64,000 nt of DNA from Juglans regia (lineage: Eukaryota > Streptophyta > Magnoliopsida > Fagales > Juglandaceae): assembly GCF_001411555.2 (NCBI RefSeq), contig NC_049915.1, positions 15,638,640 through 15,702,639 on the forward strand. The letters run 5' to 3'. The notes under the pieces are model-generated. The model did no database searches and was not told where the DNA came from. It saw only the letters and a program-made list of their open reading frames with translations. The position numbers and the translations under genes were made by a program. Positions 62,300 to 64,000 of the stretch are shown here, piece by piece. Every line of letters starts with the position of its first letter. Position 1 is the first letter of the stretch.

Positions 62300-63289
62300 A
62301 CTGGTCCAAAATGGATGGGTCAGTGGACATATGGGCCGAAGCCCCAGTATCCAAAAACCAATCAGAGGCCTCAGGTTCACTTAGAGAGAATGAACCAGTG
62401 AAGGCCTCGGCAAGATGAGCACTGGACTCACTGTGTGCATACCGCTGGTTGCACCGATCGGCAAAGTGACCATCTATTTGACAGATTTGGCAGCGGTGAG
62501 GGCGGGGTGCCCTTGACCAGAGTGGGAGCGGCCTCTATTTGAAGATGTGCAGCCATGGCCATTGGTTCAGCCATGCGAGTTGCAAGAGAAGTTCCTCTGG
62601 TTCAATCGCTCGAGATCGCGATTTGTGGCGATGAACGCCGTAGCAAGAGAAGCAGAAGTCTCAATGGACTTCTGAAAAATCTCAAAACTCTCAGCTTTGG
62701 AGACCAAATCAGAAAAATAGGGGAGAGGCATAAGGGCCATTTGCGAGGTGGAAAAGCTCGAGAAATTGGAGCCGAGGCCGCAGAGGAACCAATGCACCTT
62801 ATCAATGCCGTCAACAGGCCGACCAATCGCATGGAGTTGGTCACAAAGGGCCTTGAAGACTCGGGCATAGGCAGCAACAGAACGGGTATCGTGCTTCATC
62901 AACTGGAGATCATCTTTGAGACAGAGTTCGTGGGCCTTCGAACAATGCTTGAACGTGTTCTCCAAGGCAAGCTAGACCTCACGTGCGGTGGAGAGGCCAA
63001 CAACCTCAGCCATGGCCTCCTCAGTGAGAGAGGAAAGCAGTAGGCTGAGGAGGCGTTGGTCAGGAGCTTTCCAAGCCAAACGTTTTTTGTTTGGCGTGTG
63101 AGAGTCAGCAGGTTCAAACTGAGGTGGTGGCACAATGGTTCCATCAACATAGCCCAATAATTCTTTGCTCTCAAGAAGGGAAAGGAGTTGGTTCTTCCAT
63201 AGGAGATAGTTGTTGGAAGAAAGCTTGATGGTGACCATGTGAATCAAGGTGTTGAAATGGAGAAGGGTCGGGGAGGATTCGATAGCCAT
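62300..63289 (-). pseudogene. Copia gag, zinc knuckle and protease remnant
   Basis: From an ATG at 63287-63289 the frame carries KLSSNNYLLWKNQLLSLLES, then a nonsense TAG at 62972-62974 where a Trp is usual. It continues in the same frame with a UBN2-type gag (DDLQLMKHDTRSVAAYARVF, IDKVHWFLCGLGSNFSSF). A CCHC knuckle (C-x2-C-x4-H-x4-C) is at about 62,447-62,497 and the protease DTGASAHM at about 62,335-62,360. The plus-strand frame 62555-63043 is its shadow. Confidence 0.85.
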
Positions 63290-63335
63290 CAGGAGGGAGG
63301 ATGAAGGGATCGAACAAGGGATGCTAATCCAGTTC

Positions 63336-63349
63336 GGCTCGTGATACCA
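63336..63349 (-). other. Copia primer-binding site
   Basis: On the minus strand TGGTATCACGAGCC directly follows the 5' LTR, matching the initiator tRNA-Met site with one change. Confidence 0.85.
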
Positions 63350-63550
63350 TGAGAGAGTTTGATGAAAACCACCACACTTGTAAAGTGGTGAGTATTTTCC
63401 GTTTATATTGAATTAAAAATTGCATGAAATAATTATATATCAATTGGAGGACAAATAAATGGAAAAGTATATATAAAAGAATCTTCTAAAATTAGGGGTC
63501 AGTTATTTTTCATATGGCAAGCCTTAGATTAAGGCAAAGTATCCTCAATA
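63350..63550 (-). repeat. 5' LTR of the copia element
   Basis: Partner of 60019-60220. Its first base pair on the element strand reads TA instead of TG, a mutation of the terminal dinucleotide. Confidence 0.92.
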
Positions 63551-63777
63551 GGTTTATGTGCTTGGCATTGAATATGAATATGAATATTTTCACAGCAACA
63601 ATAGTTTCAGTAGTTCCATGTCTACCATGCACGAAGAGGACCATAATCAGATGTCGATCCGTACGTGATCATGTTGAAAAGATTACCTGGTAGTAGGAGT
63701 TGTTGGCATAGCTATGAACACCATCTCCACCTTTCATTGGGTATGCTTCAGAAGTTTTGCTTATATGCTCTGCTGCC

Positions 63778-63782
<5 letters not shown>

Positions 63783-63815
<33 letters not shown>
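63783..63815 (-). repeat. GA microsatellite in SABATH leader
   Basis: A (CT)n tract on plus, (GA)n on the gene strand, starts a few bases upstream of the SABATH start codon. An ATG at 63815-63817 lies on its upstream edge, out of frame with the main start. Confidence 0.8.
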
Positions 63816-63818
<3 letters not shown>

Positions 63819-63867
63819 GTAGTGTAGGCATGCATACATGTAGATTCAAAAGACGTTATTTTTTAAG

Positions 63868-63874
63868 TTATATA
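63868..63874 (-). promoter_or_regulatory. Likely TATA box of the SABATH gene
   Basis: TATATAA on the minus strand lies about 90 bp before the start codon at 63779. Right position and composition; not otherwise tested. Confidence 0.45.
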
Positions 63875-64000
63875 AATAATGAGATCAACAACAAAGAATA
63901 AATATATAATGAGGGCGATACATTTATTTAAATCTGTTCTTTCATTGTGCTGCTCGGCAAATGGGGGGCCCTTTCATTGAAATGGAGAGGTCCTTTTCAT

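Larger units (their letters stand above)
60019..63550 (-). mobile_element. Ty1/copia retrotransposon in SABATH intron 1
   Basis: Two LTRs (60019-60220 and 63350-63550) in minus orientation, with a perfect 5-bp target duplication GGTTT at 60014-60018 and 63551-63555. The order gag, protease, integrase, reverse transcriptase, RNase H is the copia order. The integrase end and the first part of RT are missing, so the element is only 3.5 kb, and several stops and frameshifts are present. It cannot move by itself. It shares transcriptional direction with the host gene. Confidence 0.95.
57541..63779 (-). pseudogene. SABATH carboxyl methyltransferase, frameshifted
   Basis: Three exons on the minus strand: 63687-63779 (MAAEHISKTSEAYPMKGGDG, ending SYANNSYYQ), 58352-59006, and 57541-57882 (GIISEEKVDSFNVP to FALLKRKAKH). 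The SYxxNSxYQ start and the ADLGCSVGPNT loop bind S-adenosylmethionine. Exon 2 also has QVFFNDHASNDFNT, SSYAIHWLSRVP and the CFLHARAQEVVCGG segment. At about 58,755 two bases are missing between FNT and LFTSAPPDRQ, so the total is 1090 bp; two more would give 363 codons, the normal family length. Family knowledge: SABATH enzymes methylate carboxyl groups of small acids such as salicylate or jasmonate; the substrate here is unknown. Intron 1 is 4.7 kb because a copia element sits in it. Assembly error at the frameshift is possible. Confidence 0.85.

Noticed and set aside
62555..63043. 162-codon plus-strand frame
   Set aside because: Antisense of the copia gag region, which has the family motifs on the minus strand.

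Overview
The window is nuclear DNA from a flowering plant, almost certainly a eudicot and probably a woody one. It is AT-rich, has T-rich introns with GT..AG borders, many microsatellites, and dense nested transposable elements. Its three recognisable host genes are plant families: a CYP88A cytochrome P450, a tau-class glutathione S-transferase and a SABATH methyltransferase. No bacterial, viral, CRISPR, rRNA or tRNA feature was seen. I cannot name the species from sequence alone.

Region 1 (1-17,735) is layered transposons. Decayed CACTA-like material rich in the palindrome TTCGAA(C) (a transposon-protein fragment at 1-440, a TNP2 C-terminus at 13.9-15.1 kb, a transposase_24 gene at 15.2-16.8 kb) is interrupted by a Ty3/gypsy element with two LTRs (1226-9472, target duplication AATAT). 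It is also interrupted by a PIF/Harbinger-type MITE (9532-11959) that itself holds a hAT element (9852-11808). The hAT element appears to carry spliced exons of a host gene.

Region 2 (17,736-28,631) holds a solo LTR (18629-21322, TSD GGAAT), a frameshifted Harbinger ORF1-type gene (21769-22799), a 242-bp TRIM element (23738-23979), and a truncated copy of sequence found again further right: the proximal upstream region of the P450 gene joined to a broken Ty3/gypsy LTR. Region 3 (28,632-43,365) is one 14.7-kb CACTA element with terminal inverted repeats, a TTG target duplication, and TNP2 and transposase_24 genes that both carry stop codons.

Region 4 (43,366-64,000) has the host genes. An intact-looking eight-exon CYP88A gene (ent-kaurenoic acid oxidase type, gibberellin synthesis) lies at 43748-47746. 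The second copy of the broken gypsy LTR is at 49913-53378. A two-exon tau GST (227 aa) is at 55213-56565. A minus-strand SABATH methyltransferase (57541-63779) has a Ty1/copia element in intron 1 and an apparent 2-bp deletion in exon 2. The three genes share no obvious pathway.

The main stories are: a tandem duplication of the P450 locus in which one copy lost its gene, exon capture by a hAT element, and decay of the SABATH gene. All homology calls come from reading motifs by eye; no database search was run.
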